Shown: one piece after another, positions 1-9,897 of the stretch | Position numbering within the stretch: position 1 is the first letter of the stretch | Layout: every line of letters begins with the position of its first letter | From: Helicobacteraceae bacterium | GTDB lineage: Bacteria; Campylobacterota; Campylobacteria; Campylobacterales; Sulfurimonadaceae | DNA length: 64,000 nucleotides | Direction of reading: 5' to 3' | Assembly (NCBI GenBank): GCA_027023805.1 | Contig: JALVUF010000059.1 | Location: forward strand, 1-64,000 | Translations under genes and position numbers: made by a program | The notes under the pieces: model-generated | Database searches by the model: none | Told to the model about the DNA's origin: nothing | What the model saw: only the letters and a program-made list of their open reading frames with translations

Positions 1-1237
1 CAATATCCGCATGTCTGTGTCTTCCACAGCCTTTAGCGCATCCTGAAAATCCTATCTTGATTCCATGTTTTTTTATCATCTTAATTGGAAGATATGATGT
101 TTCATCTTTAATGTTCCAAAATGAAAACGGACAATACTCACTCCCGGCACAAGCGATTATGCCGTGATGCGAGTTTGGTGAACTTATGCACTCTTGAATA
201 TTTTGTATGCCAAAAAGATATATGTTTTGATCAATGCCCAGTTTAATCTGTAAGTTTTGCTCTGCGGCATAGTTGCATATATTTTGAATCTCTTGAATGC
301 TTATACGACCATAATCACTCTGGTAACAATAGGCGTAACTTCCATCTTTTAATTTCTCAAACTCGGAAAATTTTCTTTTTTGCACATGTAGTTGTCCGGC
401 AGATATAAACTTTTTGTTAAATCCTATTTGAATGTATTGTTTAAATTTTTCAATGCCTATCATTTGAAGCAGATAAAATAATCTTGTTTTAGAGCGTGTG
501 CCCCTGTAGCCATATATTATAAATGCTTGTAAAAATGCTTTATAAAACAAAAAAACTTCATCCGGCTTTAAAAAGATATCTGCATCTTGCGCAATTTCAG
601 AATTTTTCCCACCCATAAAAACGTTAAAGCCATAAATATCATTTTTCTTAGCTAGCGCAAAATAAAGATCGTTTGAGAAAAGCGATACGGTATTTTCTTT
701 GTTTGCAGATATGCCCACAGATATCCGCCTTGGCAGCATCCCCATAAAGTTTGGCTTTTTTTGAACATATTGATGCATTTGCTCAATAATTGGCGTTACA
801 TATATAATGTTATCTTTTGTAACGCCATCATAGACATCTGTTGTGATACTTCTGACGTTATCGCTTATGCTCTGCCAGGTTGTAACTTCAAGATTGTTGA
901 TTGCTTCAAATACACATAAAACATTATCTGCCGTTAATCCATGAATTTGCAAACCAGCTCTAGCTGTCAGTATAATGCTTGCATCATTTTCTTGGGCAAT
1001 TTTAACTATATCGTTTAACTGTTGTATGGAAATTTGCCCGGCTATTAATTTGATGCGAACGGTAAATTCATCTTCTGCAAAACCAAGGTTGATGATACCA
1101 AAATTTTCAATATAATATCTATCAATACTTGATAAATTGTTAAAATCTAAAGTATCTATCTGCGTATAAAAATCATATGGCTTCATTCTTTGTTTGTAGC
1201 GTTCGTATTTATTTAGCTTTAATGGTTCTTGCATCAT
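1..1237 (-). CDS. Nitrite/sulfite reductase-like protein (siroheme/4Fe-4S type), truncated at the window edge
   Basis: Not in ORF track. Manual minus-strand translation from ATG at 1237 (MMQEPLKLNKYERYKQRMKPYDFY...) is open to position 1 and ends ...IGFSGCAKGCGRHRHADI, a siroheme/FeS reductase-like Cys motif (CxxxCGRH). AAGGGACTT RBS-like sequence upstream. Confidence 0.75.
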   Translation of the reverse strand, partial: MMQEPLKLNKYERYKQRMKPYDFYTQIDTLDFNNLSSIDRYYIENFGIINLGFAEDEFTVRIKLIAGQISIQQLNDIVKIAQENDASIILTARAGLQIHGLTADNVLCVFEAINNLEVTTWQSISDNVRSITTDVYDGVTKDNIIYVTPIIEQMHQYVQKKPNFMGMLPRRISVGISANKENTVSLFSNDLYFALAKKNDIYGFNVFMGGKNSEIAQDADIFLKPDEVFLFYKAFLQAFIIYGYRGTRSKTRLFYLLQMIGIEKFKQYIQIGFNKKFISAGQLHVQKRKFSEFEKLKDGSYAYCYQSDYGRISIQEIQNICNYAAEQNLQIKLGIDQNIYLFGIQNIQECISSPNSHHGIIACAGSEYCPFSFWNIKDETSYLPIKMIKKHGIKIGFSGCAKGCGRHRHADI

Positions 1238-1281
1238 AAGTCCCTTTTATGTATATTAGCAAAATTTAGATATATTTTATA

Positions 1282-1295
1282 TTGATACAAATCAA
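1282..1295. promoter_or_regulatory. FNR/CRP-family-like operator TTGATACAAATCAA inside the longer palindrome ATATTGAT-acaa-ATCAATAT
   Basis: Perfect TTGAT-N4-ATCAA in the intergenic region between divergent genes (starts at 1237 minus and 1345 plus). Confidence 0.6.
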
Positions 1296-1312
1296 TATAA
1301 AAAGTAAAATAT

Positions 1313-1330
1313 ACTGTATAATTATACAGT
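1313..1330. promoter_or_regulatory. Perfect 18-bp palindrome ACTGTATAATTATACAGT upstream of the globin-PsiE gene
   Basis: Self-complementary sequence directly before the GGGGGTAA RBS-like sequence and ATG at 1345. Confidence 0.45.
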
Positions 1331-1344
1331 GTGGGGGTAATATC

Positions 1345-2253
1345 ATGACACAACATTATGAAACAATATTAAATCATTATCAGTTTACTCAAGAAGACAG
1401 TGATATTTTGATGAGTTTAGAGCAACGGATGCAGCCACTTCGTGAAGAGTTTATCAACGGTTTTTATGATTATATTTGGAAATTTGGCGAGACAGCTACA
1501 TTTTTAAAAAACAAAGAAGTTATAAGCTATCACAGAGAGAAGATACAGGAGTGGTTTGTTAACCTTTTTTGCGGAAAATATGATATGAATTATTTTATAT
1601 ATTTGTATAAGATTGGGGAGATACATGTAAAAATCGGGTTGCCTACGCATTATGTCAATGCCGCTTTTACATATGTTAGGACATTTATTTCCAAACAGCT
1701 TCAAAATGATTGTAATAATAGAGAAAAATTATTAAAAGAGTTAAGAGCCGTTGAGAAGATTATAGATGTTAATCTTGATGTGCTGACAAGTTCTTACAGA
1801 GAAGAAGAGCTTAGTAAATTTCTCTCAATGTCAAAAGGTGAAAGAAAAATATTGATAGGGTTAAAACATTTTACATCATATGCAAACCTATTGTTAGCAG
1901 GAGCCTTAGCTCTTGTGGCTATCTTTGCTGTCAGTTTATTTTCTTATGATGTGTATAATATGTTTTTTTCCGACGAAGAGATACAAAAAGGTATTTTAAC
2001 CGTTTTTGGAAGTTTACTTATTTTATGGGCAGCTATTGAACTAATTCATGAAGAGATTAAGCATCTTCAAGGTGATGGTTTTGCTATAGGAACATTTATC
2101 ATGCTGGCAATGGCAGCACTTATACGTAAAATACTTATATACTCTTTGTCGCCGTCTAAAATGCATGAATTATTAATTATAGGGCTAGTGACGGTTGGGC
2201 TCGCCGTAGCTTATTGGCTAGTAGGTATCAACAAAAGAACTTTGATAGACTAG
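1345..2253 (+). CDS. Protoglobin-domain protein fused to C-terminal PsiE-like transmembrane domain
   Basis: ORF 1282..2253; MTQHYE start at 1345 preferred (GGGGG RBS). N-terminal globin-sensor-like region (FYDYI...IGEIHVKIGLPTHYVNAAFTYVR), then about four TM segments with PsiE-like IELIHEEIK / MLAMAALIRKILIY. Confidence 0.7.
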   Translation: MTQHYETILNHYQFTQEDSDILMSLEQRMQPLREEFINGFYDYIWKFGETATFLKNKEVISYHREKIQEWFVNLFCGKYDMNYFIYLYKIGEIHVKIGLPTHYVNAAFTYVRTFISKQLQNDCNNREKLLKELRAVEKIIDVNLDVLTSSYREEELSKFLSMSKGERKILIGLKHFTSYANLLLAGALALVAIFAVSLFSYDVYNMFFSDEEIQKGILTVFGSLLILWAAIELIHEEIKHLQGDGFAIGTFIMLAMAALIRKILIYSLSPSKMHELLIIGLVTVGLAVAYWLVGINKRTLID

Positions 2254-2543
2254 AAGTTGCCGCCATTTCTAAACTCAGCTATTTCAGACTCGACCATATC
2301 ATCAATGATAATTTCATAGAGTTTTGTGATAAGGTTTGGCGAGAGGTTTAAAGCCAGAGCTTTATGTCTTACGTTTTGCAGTACTTCATCCACTCTCTCC
2401 TTTGCTTTTATCTCCTCAATACTGTTTTTAAATTTGACTGCCTGACGAATATACCGGGCACGCTTGGAAATGAGTTTTACGATTTCATCATCTAGTTTAT
2501 CAATCTCTTCTCTGACCTCTTTTAGCGAATGACATTCTCTCAT
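2250..2543 (-). CDS. Chorismate mutase family protein
   Basis: LKEVREEIDKLDDEIVKLISKRARYIRQAVKFK is a typical AroQ-type chorismate mutase / isochorismate pyruvate lyase-like helix pattern. Confidence 0.75.
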   Translation of the reverse strand: MRECHSLKEVREEIDKLDDEIVKLISKRARYIRQAVKFKNSIEEIKAKERVDEVLQNVRHKALALNLSPNLITKLYEIIIDDMVESEIAEFRNGGNF

Positions 2544-2587
2544 AAATATCTCCTTGTGTTGTTGTTGATTTGATATTGTATCAATTT

Positions 2588-3214
2588 TTACATAAACTCT
2601 ACAATCTCTCGCAAAGGTTTTCTTAATTGCTTTGGCTGTGGGTTGACTCTGTATCCAAAAGGCAAAACAAGAGAAACTTGAAACTCTTTGGGATCTATTT
2701 TTAAAATCTCCTCAACATCTTCTTTATCAAATCCTTCAAGCGGACAGGAGTCTATGCCTATATATGCAGCAGCCGTCATCATATTTGCAACCGCTATAAA
2801 AGTTTGGTTGGAAGTCCAGTGAAATATATTTTCATCTTTATTTAGAATGTGTTTTAAATGCTGGGCATAAAGACCCAGATAAAAGTCAAGCTTGTTTGGC
2901 GGAATCCCTTTTTTTAAGAATCTCTGCTTGATGTCATTGGAGGTCAGTTTCACACTCTCAATGGCTGCTAGAACTACTACAAGGTGTGAGCATGACGATA
3001 CTTGAATTTGATTCTTGCAAGCAGGTCTTAGTTTATTTTTTAAATCATTGTCAGTAATAACCAGGAACTTCCATGGTTCCATACCAAAGGCCGATGGAGA
3101 TTCTCTGCCGGCTTCAAGTATATAGAGTATCTGTTCGTCTGAAATTTTTTTAGAATCATCAAACAATTTACATGCATGTCTAAAATGCATTGCATCTAAA
3201 AATTTATTTGTCAT
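2588..3214 (-). CDS. Nitroreductase family NAD(P)H-dependent oxidoreductase
   Basis: FRHACKLFDDSKKISDEQILYILEAGRESPSAFGMEPWKFLVI and LPFGYR C-terminus fit the nitroreductase family. Confidence 0.85.
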   Translation of the reverse strand: MTNKFLDAMHFRHACKLFDDSKKISDEQILYILEAGRESPSAFGMEPWKFLVITDNDLKNKLRPACKNQIQVSSCSHLVVVLAAIESVKLTSNDIKQRFLKKGIPPNKLDFYLGLYAQHLKHILNKDENIFHWTSNQTFIAVANMMTAAAYIGIDSCPLEGFDKEDVEEILKIDPKEFQVSLVLPFGYRVNPQPKQLRKPLREIVEFM

Positions 3215-3362
3215 TTTATTCTCCTTATAGTCAAGTTTTTGTTAATACTCCTTTATTGTATCTATTTTCAAATAAAAATTCTCTTGTTGATGTTAAGTGG
3301 CAGCCATCGCATAAAAATATTTCTCTTTTTTTCTGTCAAGTTTTAGGCTGTATGTGATTTTA

Positions 3363-3450
3363 TGGTGGACAGTGAGGGATTCGAACCCTCGGTAGTTTTG
3401 CTACGGCCGCGTTCCAGGCGACTGGATTAAACCAGCTCTCCCAACTGTCC
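3363..3450 (-). tRNA. tRNA-Ser (GGA)
   Basis: Minus-strand GGACAGTTGGGAGAGC...TCGCCTGGAACGCGG...GGGTTCGAATCCC...ACTGTCCACCA; 7-nt anticodon loop CTGGAAC, long variable arm, encoded CCA. Confidence 0.9.
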
Positions 3451-3487
3451 GAATGAGGATTGGTATTATATCAAAAAAATATGAACT

Positions 3488-4468
3488 TCAGATCGTTTTG
3501 TCTTTGGCAAACTGCATAGCGCCCAGTAGTGCAGTATTTTCATTAAGAGATATTTTGATATCTATATTTTTTAGCAGTTTTGCAAATCTGCCTTTGTTTA
3601 AAAAAGCGTTTAAAAAAGTTCCGTCTGTTAAAAAAGGCATGATTTTAGGTGCTATACCTCCACCGATATACAATCCCCCTGTTGATAAAGCATTAAGCGC
3701 AAGATTTCCTGCTTCTTGTCCGTAAATCTGGGCAAACAAATTCATAGTCTTTACGCACAGCAGATCATTATGTTTTATGGCATATTCACTGATAATTGCA
3801 CTTTTGTCAATATCTTGGTCAAATAAAGCGAAATCCAACGCGGTTTCAATATGATATGTTTGTTTTAAAAACTGATAAAGCATATAAATACCGGGGCCGC
3901 TTAATACTCTTTCATAGCTTACATGCAGGCCATAGTGCTGCCGCAAATAGACTAAAAGATCATCTTGCACCTTAGAAGCCGGAGCAAAATCAGTATGTCC
4001 TCCTTCTGAGGCACTGGGATGGAAGCTATCTTGATTTTTAAAAAGTATCGCTTCTCCCAATCCTGTTCCCGCCGCAATAACTGCTTTATTGCCTAAATAG
4101 TTTTGTGATTGGTGTTGCAGGGTATAAAAATCATCATCAGATAAAACCAGCATTCCATGCGCTGTTGCTTCTAAATCATTTAAGAGATATATGTTGTCTG
4201 TGTCTAGTTGCTTTGACAGGTTAAGGGTGCTGATTTGCCATGGAAGATTTGTGGCTTGACATCTTCCATCAATCACTGCGCCTGCTATGCCAAAACATGC
4301 AGAGCTGATATTTACAGGTTTTGTTGTTGCTAGAAACTTGTCTATAAGTATAGAAAAATCAGAAAAATCTTTACTTTTAAATTGATATATTTGCCGCGGT
4401 TTGGAATCATTTGCCCTAAAGAGCGCTAAAATCGTTTTTGTCCCACCGATATCACCTGCTAATATCAT
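3488..4468 (-). CDS. glk: Glucokinase
   Basis: MILAGDIGGTKTILALF; GTGLGEAIL; SEGGHTDFAP; GGIAPKIMP motifs of bacterial glucokinase. Confidence 0.85.
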   Translation of the reverse strand: MILAGDIGGTKTILALFRANDSKPRQIYQFKSKDFSDFSILIDKFLATTKPVNISSACFGIAGAVIDGRCQATNLPWQISTLNLSKQLDTDNIYLLNDLEATAHGMLVLSDDDFYTLQHQSQNYLGNKAVIAAGTGLGEAILFKNQDSFHPSASEGGHTDFAPASKVQDDLLVYLRQHYGLHVSYERVLSGPGIYMLYQFLKQTYHIETALDFALFDQDIDKSAIISEYAIKHNDLLCVKTMNLFAQIYGQEAGNLALNALSTGGLYIGGGIAPKIMPFLTDGTFLNAFLNKGRFAKLLKNIDIKISLNENTALLGAMQFAKDKTI

Positions 4469-7400
4469 ACATTTTCCTCATTTTTAATTTTAGCCAAATA
4501 TTTAAATGCTTCAATAAAACAGCCGGAGCATTCATCAGGGGAGAGCTTGTAAAACTCTTCCCAGGCTTTGGCTTTTTGCTCTTCGTAGTTTGTGTTTTGA
4601 TTATGCTTCATCCACGCAAATCTAACGGCATGACCTATAAGAGCATCTAAAATAATATTATCATTAACTATCAAATTGGGGTTTTGTTCAAACAGCTCTA
4701 TTAGAGTTTGTATCGCCTCAATGTTTAGTTGTCTGTAGCTAGGCGCATCTATACTTTGAAGCAACCCCTCTATTTTTAGGGCAAAAGCACGCTCACCGGC
4801 AGTTGATTCGAGTGTAAGTTCTGAGCCCATTTTATTTTGTATTGAGAATTTATCGCCTATGATTAAACCGTTGCATTGCTGAAGAAGATGCCATATTTTG
4901 GCATAAAATTCTTTTGATAAAGCACCAATCATACCAAGATGTTCTCTGTGGCTTGCCCAGTCAATAATATCGTTTAGTTCTTTTTGGTCTTGTTTTAGTA
5001 CCTTATCTTTTATACTTATGGCGGATGTGCGCATGTTTTCCATACTGTATAAACTATCTGTATCTTTGGAGTATGATTGCAGTATCTCTTTAAGCAGAGC
5101 ATAAATCTCATGCGGTGCTAGAGTTAGTAGCGCCATATAAGAGTTTGCAAGATCAAAGCCTTGCTCTTTACCGATTTTTGCAACTAAAAGCTGTACAAAA
5201 TGCCATGTTCTGAGTGTAATTATATTTTTAAATAGCTTAGGCTCTATTCTGATGAGATGACCTAGATGCAAAATCATCTCCTGGGTTAAAACAGCTTCAG
5301 CTTCGCTGTTGCCACAAAACTTCCTAATAGTTTCAACAATATCTTTATTGTCACGGGGTTGCGAAAATATTGCTTTTGTACTGTATGAGCGCCCGACTGC
5401 CAATCTTTTTTGTGCTATAAGTATATCCAGTAAAGAATCCTCCAGTCTTTCATCAAGCTTATTGATGATATCAGATATCTGCCGTACAGAGCTCCAGCTT
5501 TTTGCAATGGCAGCATCTTCATAAAGCAGATTTGCGATTTTTTGTAAAGAGATATCTCTGTCTTGTACTTTTATCATATACTCTGAGGAGTGGCGATTGT
5601 TAAGTATTTTTAGTGCATATGCCTGTCTGCATATGTTGATATCATTAATTAATATGTCGGTTAATTCTTCAGTAGTGTAGCTTAAAAGCTTCTTGATTTG
5701 TGGTAAATCAAGATTAACTGCAACTCTTTGCGTTTGAAAAATATTATCTATATGTTTGTCATAAGGGCGTAATGTTTTAAAATCATAATCCGGTAGATTG
5801 ACTATAGTCTCCGTATCGGCAGTTGTTACGGCTTGTTTTAAAAAAGTGGTCTTTACATGTACGCCGTTGCAAAAACCGTTTTGAAGCTGATGTAAAAGAC
5901 GAAGTATAGCGCCCTCTTCATCTAGCATGCCTTCTCTTACTAAAAAAAGAAGTACTGGCTGTCCGGGTTGATTCCAGTGGGCGGACAAAAAGGATAGGCT
6001 GTCTTTAAAATGCGTCACAAGAAGCGTATTGTCGTAGCTAAAATAAAAATCTTGCGGATTTAAATAATATGGTAAAAATACACACTGTTCATTTTTGATG
6101 ATATGGAGTCTGGCGGTTGTTATGGTTCTAGCTATAAGATAGGGGCGACCCGTTAGCCCTAGTTTTTGGTTTTGACCTATTTTTGTGTGGATTTTAGACA
6201 GCTCTGATGCTTCTAAAATTTTAATAGGGGCGACCTCACTTATTATTTGTGTGGTAATGCCTTTTTTTAGAAGAGTTTTTTGTATTTGTGAGTTTTCGGC
6301 AAGGATAGATATTGTCGGATACGCTACGCGTCTGTACCCAAGTCTTTTATGCCTTTTTAGAGGGTCTATATCATCAACGTCAAGTATGCCGTCTATAATC
6401 ATATCACTAAGCATATAAAGGCTTTGCGCCCATACTAACGGTAGATTTTCATTGGCGATACGCTCTTTGGAGTTTGGATTCTTTTTTTCCGCTTCAATAT
6501 CTTTTGAATGCACAAAATAAAGCTCAGGAAGAAGTTTTTGACCATCTTTTTCAATACAAAGAGAGTCTAACTTTTTTTTATATTCCTTAATTTTTTGCGT
6601 ATCATGACGCATAAGAGCATCAAGCAAAAGATATGTGTAAAACAGTGGCCATTGCGGTTCAATATATTCAAATTTTCTTAGTTCAGACGGCTCATAATGG
6701 AGTTTTGAAGGATCTTCTATTCCGCTTTGATGTCCATCTAGCAAAAAGCGTTTTAAGCCGTATGGACCGACCAGTTTATCAAGAATGGCGGCTTTAGTTA
6801 AATCTAGTAGTTTTTCATCCTCTACAGCATATGCGGGATAACCTATGATGCTAAGCAAGGCGGCATCTGTTTCTTTGGAGTTTGATTCCCGCGGCAAAAG
6901 TCCATGAAGCGTCATTCGTGAGTGGGCTATATCGCTTGGCACTACATGTATAACTGATTCATTTGTATAAACATTTCCAAAAAGATTAAAACCGCCGATA
7001 GCCTCAAGCGCTGCTTTTGCCATACCTACCGAACTGCAATTGATCTCAGGCATTCCGTGATTTATCTTATTACCGCGCTCCCATATCCCATAATCAGGAG
7101 TGCAGTATGTGCGGGATATGTAATGTACAAGGTTTTGCACAAAATTAACTTCATCTAGGGTGTAGATTATTTGTAAACCCGAAGCCGTCATTTGCGCAAG
7201 CATCAATACAAACAAAGAGGTGGCATCAAGTTGCAAATGCCCCCATTCATCATCTGCAACGATGTTTAATCCTGTTATGGTGGAATATTTTGCATGAAGA
7301 GCATCGGCGGGATTGAGTGTTTTTTTAAATGTTTCTACTTTTTGTGATTGTTTCATCATAGAGATTAAAAGTCCGCGCATCAGCTTAACAACACTTTGTG

Positions 7401-7638
7401 ATAATAAACTGCTTCTAAAATGCATCGGATAATATTTTTTGTATGCTAAAGCCAAACCCCATGTGCTTAGTATGCTATAAACATTGTCTCTCACCCATGC
7501 GTCGGTATAGTCCCCATGGGCGTTTACCGCCGTACTTGCAGGCAGGAGTCCGGTGATTGGATTTTGACGCGATAAGATGATATTTTGTATAAAGCCAAAG
7601 TGTTTATTTAGTAGTTGATCGAGTTCTTTGAAGTCCAT
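4465..7638 (-). CDS. Large GH15-related / phosphorylase b kinase alpha/beta-like protein
   Basis: 1057 aa; TGLLPASTAVNAHGDYTDAWVRDNVYSILSTWGLALAYKK and YGIWERGNKINHGMPEINCSSVGMAKAALEAI are glucoamylase/PHKA-B-like (alpha/alpha)6 motifs. 4-bp overlap with glk. Confidence 0.7.
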   Translation of the reverse strand: MDFKELDQLLNKHFGFIQNIILSRQNPITGLLPASTAVNAHGDYTDAWVRDNVYSILSTWGLALAYKKYYPMHFRSSLLSQSVVKLMRGLLISMMKQSQKVETFKKTLNPADALHAKYSTITGLNIVADDEWGHLQLDATSLFVLMLAQMTASGLQIIYTLDEVNFVQNLVHYISRTYCTPDYGIWERGNKINHGMPEINCSSVGMAKAALEAIGGFNLFGNVYTNESVIHVVPSDIAHSRMTLHGLLPRESNSKETDAALLSIIGYPAYAVEDEKLLDLTKAAILDKLVGPYGLKRFLLDGHQSGIEDPSKLHYEPSELRKFEYIEPQWPLFYTYLLLDALMRHDTQKIKEYKKKLDSLCIEKDGQKLLPELYFVHSKDIEAEKKNPNSKERIANENLPLVWAQSLYMLSDMIIDGILDVDDIDPLKRHKRLGYRRVAYPTISILAENSQIQKTLLKKGITTQIISEVAPIKILEASELSKIHTKIGQNQKLGLTGRPYLIARTITTARLHIIKNEQCVFLPYYLNPQDFYFSYDNTLLVTHFKDSLSFLSAHWNQPGQPVLLFLVREGMLDEEGAILRLLHQLQNGFCNGVHVKTTFLKQAVTTADTETIVNLPDYDFKTLRPYDKHIDNIFQTQRVAVNLDLPQIKKLLSYTTEELTDILINDINICRQAYALKILNNRHSSEYMIKVQDRDISLQKIANLLYEDAAIAKSWSSVRQISDIINKLDERLEDSLLDILIAQKRLAVGRSYSTKAIFSQPRDNKDIVETIRKFCGNSEAEAVLTQEMILHLGHLIRIEPKLFKNIITLRTWHFVQLLVAKIGKEQGFDLANSYMALLTLAPHEIYALLKEILQSYSKDTDSLYSMENMRTSAISIKDKVLKQDQKELNDIIDWASHREHLGMIGALSKEFYAKIWHLLQQCNGLIIGDKFSIQNKMGSELTLESTAGERAFALKIEGLLQSIDAPSYRQLNIEAIQTLIELFEQNPNLIVNDNIILDALIGHAVRFAWMKHNQNTNYEEQKAKAWEEFYKLSPDECSGCFIEAFKYLAKIKNEENV

Positions 7639-7712
7639 TGTATGCCTTTGTTTGCAATTGTACCAAATAGATTATATATAATGTTGTATAATTTGTAAAC
7701 AAAAAAGGAAAA

Positions 7713-8261
7713 ATGATGTGGAAATATCCTATAGAAGATGATTTGATTGAAAAATTTACAAAATATTCTAAAACAACCGGAGTTATTTTTATTGTTTTAG
7801 GACTCATCGGTGTTATTTATCCAGTTTTTATGACTTATGTAACCGTTACTTTTGTGGGATGGGTTATGTTGTTCGCAGGGCTCATGTCGGGATATATGAC
7901 AATATCTAGTAAGCAGCATGATGCTATGGGATGGCTAAAGGGCTTGGCTCTCATCGGCGCGTCTTTATTTATTTTGTTTTATCCAAAAGGCGGAATCGGT
8001 ACTGTCGGACTTTTACTTAGCATATATTTTTTTATTGACGGATTTTCAAGTTTTAATATCGCCTTGTCCATGAGACCGTACAAAAATTCAATTATCTGGT
8101 TTATCAACGCATTTTTTTCAGTCCTCATAGCCATGCTGTTTTTAATTGATTGGCCGTTTAGCTCTATGTATCTTGTCGGATTGTTAGTTGGATTTAGTCT
8201 TTTATTTGACGGTATCGCACTTTTAGCAGGCGGTACCATCTTTAAGAAGCTATTGAAATAG
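7713..8261 (+). CDS. HdeD/DUF308 family membrane protein
   Basis: About six hydrophobic segments with the paired-TM pattern of the HdeD family; ATG after AAAAAGGAAAA. Confidence 0.7.
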   Translation: MMWKYPIEDDLIEKFTKYSKTTGVIFIVLGLIGVIYPVFMTYVTVTFVGWVMLFAGLMSGYMTISSKQHDAMGWLKGLALIGASLFILFYPKGGIGTVGLLLSIYFFIDGFSSFNIALSMRPYKNSIIWFINAFFSVLIAMLFLIDWPFSSMYLVGLLVGFSLLFDGIALLAGGTIFKKLLK

Positions 8262-8266
8262 TCTCT

Positions 8267-9523
8267 TTATTTTATGATATTGTAAAACATATCTACAGAT
8301 AAAACGGTTGTGATAACAAACGCAAGAGCGGCAAATATGTTATTAAACTTTCCGTTTTTCAATTCACCCATAATGGATCTGTTATTTGCTAAAATCAAAA
8401 TAATGACAATTAAAAACGGCAGTAAAATACCGTCTAGCACCTGCGAATAATATAGTGCGTCAACAACTGAAACAGGTGACATATCAATAATATCACCTAA
8501 AATCATAGCACCTAAAAATACTAGATAAAATCCTTTGGCATCACTTACTTTGTCATCCATTCCCGCACGCCATCCAAAGGCATCTGCAACAGCGTAGGCT
8601 GTAGAGCCTGCAAGAACCGGAATTGCAAGGAGTCCAGATACAATAACACCTATAGAAAATAGCGCAAATGCATATTGACTACTTACGGGTTTTAGTGCAT
8701 TTGCAAGCGCGCCCATAGTTTGTATATCTCCTGTATGGCCAAAAAAAACAGCAGCGCCGCTTATTATCATGCAGTATGCCAAAATATTTGAGTAGCTCAT
8801 CCCCAAAACGGTATCAAGATGTGCACTTTTGGCTTGAACAACGGTCTTTTTCTCCTCTTTTTCCTCAGATGCCTGCCAAAAAAGCAGATATGGGGAGATA
8901 GTTGTCCCAAGCATGCCCAGTGCGGCAATTATCCAAGCGGTATGCATAGTGATATGCGGTACGAAAGTGTTTTTTAGTATCGGCATAATGTCCGGTTTGG
9001 CCAAAAAGACATTGATTATATATACAACCAGTACGGCACTAAAGACCAGTAGTGTGCGTTTTATAAACCTGTAAGAACGATACATAACCAAATATGCGAT
9101 AATGGACGTGATCGGGATGAGAAAATAAACTGCATCTTTATGCGTGATAACAGAAAAGATAGATGCCAAAGCCTCTAAATCAGCACCTATAGTCAAGATA
9201 TTGGCAGCTGCTAGAATTAAAATCATAAAAATAGTCAATTTTTTTGTATAAAATGCGGTTGTAAGTTCAGGAAGACTCTTGCCTGTAACAAGCCCTATGT
9301 GTGAGATGGTGCTTTGAACAGATATTAACATCGGAGTAGCTAAAAGCAAAAGCCATAGCTGGCTAAGCCCGGTAGTAGCACCTACAAGTGTGTATGTTAC
9401 TATGCCCGCGGGGTCATCGCCTGCACCGCCCGTTATGATGCCGGGACCCAGCCCTTTTATCGTTTTACGATGCCTTGATATATCTTGTTTGATTTTTTCT
9501 TTAAAAGAAATATATCGCGCCAT
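8267..9523 (-). CDS. Nramp family divalent metal transporter
   Basis: GPGIITGGAGDDPAGIVTYTLVGATTGLSQLWLLLLATPMLI resembles the Nramp TM1 DPG-type motif; about 11 hydrophobic segments. Confidence 0.85.
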   Translation of the reverse strand: MARYISFKEKIKQDISRHRKTIKGLGPGIITGGAGDDPAGIVTYTLVGATTGLSQLWLLLLATPMLISVQSTISHIGLVTGKSLPELTTAFYTKKLTIFMILILAAANILTIGADLEALASIFSVITHKDAVYFLIPITSIIAYLVMYRSYRFIKRTLLVFSAVLVVYIINVFLAKPDIMPILKNTFVPHITMHTAWIIAALGMLGTTISPYLLFWQASEEKEEKKTVVQAKSAHLDTVLGMSYSNILAYCMIISGAAVFFGHTGDIQTMGALANALKPVSSQYAFALFSIGVIVSGLLAIPVLAGSTAYAVADAFGWRAGMDDKVSDAKGFYLVFLGAMILGDIIDMSPVSVVDALYYSQVLDGILLPFLIVIILILANNRSIMGELKNGKFNNIFAALAFVITTVLSVDMFYNIIK

Positions 9524-9628
9524 TTATCATCCTTTATTTGCAAGCGTGCATATCGTCAAATCATAGCATAATTTTTTACTTTAATGTGGTATGATTGTAA
9601 TATCAAACTCGACAATAAAGGATTTAAG

Positions 9629-9892
9629 ATGTTAAAAGATTTAATATATACAGGTTTAGGCGCTGCTACAATCTTAAAAGAAAGAGTAGAAGAGGAGGTG
9701 CAAAAACTTGAAGATGAGGGAAAAATCAAACAAGATGATGCAAAAAACCTGCTTGAGAGACTTCAAAATATCGGCAAGCAAAGAGACAGCAAGGTTAAGA
9801 CTAAACTAAAAGAGATAATCAAAGAATCTATAGATGAGTTAGGATTAGCTACAAAAGAGGATATTGCAAAACTGAAAGAGGGGCTTAAGTAG
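9629..9892 (+). CDS. Phasin-like coiled-coil protein
   Basis: MLKDLIYTGLGAATILKERVEEEVQKLEDEGKIKQDDAKNLLERL; start at internal ATG 9629. Confidence 0.55.
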   Translation: MLKDLIYTGLGAATILKERVEEEVQKLEDEGKIKQDDAKNLLERLQNIGKQRDSKVKTKLKEIIKESIDELGLATKEDIAKLKEGLK

Positions 9893-9897
9893 GCTTT

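Noticed and set aside
3453-3725. Plus-strand ORF antisense to glk
   Set aside because: Overlaps the tRNA-Ser edge and a confident glucokinase gene; low-complexity antisense frame.
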